A stretch of 6,502 nucleotides of DNA from NCBI GenBank assembly GCA_023432075.1, contig JAEYVD010000611.1:1-6502 (forward strand), in the 5' to 3' direction. The notes under the pieces are model-generated. The model was not told where the DNA came from. It worked only from the letters and a program-made list of their open reading frames with translations, and made no database searches. The position numbers were made by a program, and so were the translations under genes. Each line of letters begins with the position of its first letter. Position 1 is the first letter of the stretch. Source of the DNA: Pseudomonadota bacterium. Its GTDB lineage: Bacteria; Pseudomonadota; Gammaproteobacteria; Burkholderiales; Burkholderiaceae_B. Positions 6,445-6,502 of the stretch are shown here, one piece after another.

Positions 6445-6502
6445 ATGTCGCTTTCTCAAAGACTGCGCACCCTCATGCGGTGGCGCGGCATCCATAGCCA
6501 GA
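6445..6502 (+). CDS. Probable helix-turn-helix (XRE/Cro-CI-like) regulator, N-terminus only
   Basis: The ATG at 6445 opens a frame that runs off the window after 19 codons, reading MSLSQRLRTLMRWRGIHSQ. The pattern of a short N-terminus, RLRxLMxxRGI and then SQ resembles the first helix and turn of Cro/CI-type helix-turn-helix domains, where SQ is often followed by a 'SxLAR' helix. That helix would lie beyond base 6502. Lying after a terminator with its own promoter-like sequence suggests an independent transcription unit. With so few residues, both the start and the family are tentative, and a chance open frame cannot be excluded. There is no obvious ribosome binding site. Confidence 0.45.
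   Translation, partial: MSLSQRLRTLMRWRGIHSQ

Overview
The window is a GC-rich (roughly two-thirds G+C), tightly packed plus-strand gene cluster. It holds the distal part of a histidine biosynthesis operon, then a histidine-triad (HIT) nucleotide-binding protein gene, then a complete twin-arginine translocase set (tatA, tatB, tatC). Three things point to a betaproteobacterium of the order Burkholderiales, most likely the Bordetella/Achromobacter group (Alcaligenaceae): separate (unfused) hisI and hisE genes, a monofunctional hisB, and the order his - HIT - tatABC. The genus is an inference from gene order and protein flavour; no database search was done.

Layout. 1-567: 3' part of hisC, with its start outside the window. 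569-1156: hisB. 1211-1909: hisH. 1966-2706: hisA. 2703-3518: hisF. 3521-3925: hisI. 3922-4272: hisE. 4290-4658: HIT protein. 4673-4900: tatA. 4976-5566: tatB. 5563-6357: tatC. A strong rho-independent terminator follows at about 6377-6406. After it comes a weak promoter-like sequence and, at 6445, the first 19 codons of what looks like a helix-turn-helix regulator that runs off the window. No stretch longer than 300 bases lacks a gene. The longest gaps are 75 bp (tatA-tatB) and 87 bp (after tatC).

How the genes work together. HisE and HisI convert PR-ATP to ProFAR, HisA isomerises it to PRFAR, and HisH with HisF turns PRFAR into imidazole glycerol phosphate plus AICAR. HisB dehydrates that product and HisC transaminates it. 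hisG and hisD are not in the window and would be expected upstream. TatA, TatB and TatC form the inner-membrane export machine for folded proteins. Several junctions are 4-bp stop/start overlaps (hisA/hisF, hisI/hisE, tatB/tatC), which suggests translational coupling, and no convincing terminator appears before the one after tatC.

This is mostly a conserved core region. I see no undescribed biological system in it. The observations most worth a second look are a run of nine C inside tatB just upstream of the coupled tatC start, and a GC-rich hairpin between tatA and tatB that could help set the TatA:TatB ratio.
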